NCBI GenBank assembly: GCA_050012355.1
Contig: JBEKHI010000494.1
Span: 1-5,554 of the forward strand
DNA from: JBEKHI01 sp050012355
Lineage (GTDB): Bacteria > Actinomycetota > Actinomycetes > Streptosporangiales > Streptosporangiaceae
Reading direction: 5' to 3'
DNA: 5,554 nucleotides
Part shown: positions 4,824-5,554 of the stretch, piece after piece
Layout of the letters: every line of letters starts with the position of its first letter
How positions within the stretch are numbered: position 1 is the first letter of the stretch
Translations under genes and position numbers: made by a program
The notes under the pieces: model-generated
Told to the model about the DNA's origin: nothing
Databases searched by the model: none
What the model saw: only the letters and a program-made list of their open reading frames with translations

Positions 4824-5554
4824 TCACTCGGAGGTGCTTAGGCGCTGCATGGCGCGGGCGAAGGCGTCGCCTCGGTCGCGGTAGTCGCGAAACTGGCCGA
4901 AGCTGGGAGCGGCCGGGGATAGCAGCACCACTCCGGCCGGGCGAGCCCAGGCGAAGCCGGACTGTACCGCGTAGTCCAGGTCCGGGCAGTCGAGTACGCC
5001 GGAGCCGCCGGAGCGCCAGGCGGCGGATGTGTTACCGAGGGCTACCTGCTCGAAGGCGGCGCGGATCCTCCGGCCGCTGTCGCCGACGGTCAGCACCAGG
5101 GTGGGCGCGTCGCGGGTCACGATCCCGGCGGCGAGCGGCTCGTAGTCGATGCCGCGGTCCTGGCCGCCGGCGATCAGCGCCACCCGGCGGCCGGGGAACG
5201 CCTCGAGCGCGGCCAATGTAGGCAGCACATTGGTCGACAGGCTGTCGTCGACGAACGTGACGCCCTCGATGGTCCCGATGTTCGTGAGCCTGCTCGGCAG
5301 GCCGGGGTAGCCCTCAGCCGCTTTGCGCAGCTCGTCGTCATCGGGGTGGAACCCGAGCGCCGCCAGGCAGCGGCGGGCGATGAGCGCGTTGCGCCGGTTG
5401 TGCGTGCCGAGCAGACCAAGCGGCTGCGTCCACTCGGCTGGTTCGTCATGCACCCACTCGATCCTTGGCCCGAGCAGGCTGGCGCGGGCGCGGATCAGTT
5501 CGCTGTCGCCGTTGGCGATCGTCAGCTCGGCGCCCGGCTGAGAGCAGGCGGACA
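4824..5554 (-). CDS. murD: Mur ligase of the MurD type (UDP-MurNAc-L-Ala--glutamate ligase), C-terminal part; 5' end outside window
   Basis: The frame is open to the right edge, giving 242 residues before the TGA at 4824-4826, so this is the end of the central ATPase domain plus the full C-terminal domain. MurD ligates glutamate to UDP-MurNAc-L-alanine in cytoplasmic peptidoglycan precursor synthesis. Motifs in order: LLGTHNRRN (at about 5388-5414, the Mur ligase H-N-R-N block), FVDDSLSTN (5229-5255), the GGQDRG block (5151-5168) and LSPAAPSFGQF...RG (from 4922). The usual MurD motif is DSKATN; here Lys is Leu. The GGDGK-like Lys is Arg, and the Phe of the FKNF block is Tyr, judged by motif alignment with E. 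coli MurD from memory. A visible GTG at 5453 is internal, since family sequence continues upstream. The 3' side shows no ftsW/murG, so this is not the normal dcw order. A MurD2-type ligase adding L-Glu is an alternative. Confidence 0.9.
   Translation of the reverse strand, partial: SACSQPGAELTIANGDSELIRARASLLGPRIEWVHDEPAEWTQPLGLLGTHNRRNALIARRCLAALGFHPDDDELRKAAEGYPGLPSRLTNIGTIEGVTFVDDSLSTNVLPTLAALEAFPGRRVALIAGGQDRGIDYEPLAAGIVTRDAPTLVLTVGDSGRRIRAAFEQVALGNTSAAWRSGGSGVLDCPDLDYAVQSGFAWARPAGVVLLSPAAPSFGQFRDYRDRGDAFARAMQRLSTSE

Noticed and set aside
4824..5453. GTG at 5453 as the start of a complete 209-residue protein
   Set aside because: The same frame continues upstream to the window edge, and the Mur ligase ATP-binding domain must precede this part, so the GTG is an internal Val.

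Overview
The window is high-GC DNA with strongly G/C-ending codons, GTG as well as ATG starts, and a TANNNT-type leaderless promoter. It also carries a deazaflavin (F420)-dependent oxidoreductase. Together these point to an actinobacterium of the Streptomyces/Pseudonocardia/Micromonospora kind. The genus cannot be fixed from this window.

Left part (1-3991, minus strand): three co-directional genes read right to left. First is a small Ddn-like, F420-dependent nitroreductase-family enzyme (3581-3991). After a 20-bp gap that holds a near-perfect Shine-Dalgarno comes a type-B carboxylesterase with an intact Ser/Glu/His triad (2055-3560). After a further 51 bp comes a large P-loop ATPase with a TPR-like C-terminal part (2003 down past the left edge). 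Spacing and orientation suggest one transcription unit. It would pair an F420H2-dependent reductase and a hydrolase, both typical of small-molecule or xenobiotic conversion, with a STAND-like NTPase that may be a sensor or regulator. The functional link is inference.

Middle (4014-4604, plus strand): a pentapeptide-repeat protein of about the size of Qnr/MfpA gyrase-protecting proteins. It diverges from the oxidoreductase gene with only 22 bp between the start codons. The oxidoreductase appears to be leaderless, with its -10 box inside that gap.

Convergent gap (4605-4823): about 220 bp with no confident gene but much structure. It holds a (CCCGCG)n hexanucleotide repeat, a small terminator-like hairpin, and two interleaved inverted repeats that cannot easily both form.

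Right part (4824-5554, minus strand): the C-terminal 242 residues of a MurD-type Mur ligase. It sits outside a recognisable dcw context, and the usual DSKATN motif reads DSLSTN. This raises the possibility of the L-Glu-adding MurD2 type rather than housekeeping MurD.

Points for a second look: the interleaved repeats, the MurD motif changes, a probable pair of compensating frameshifts in the ATPase gene, an in-frame Ala-Pro extension beyond the pentapeptide gene's TGA, and a single TTA codon near the esterase C-terminus.
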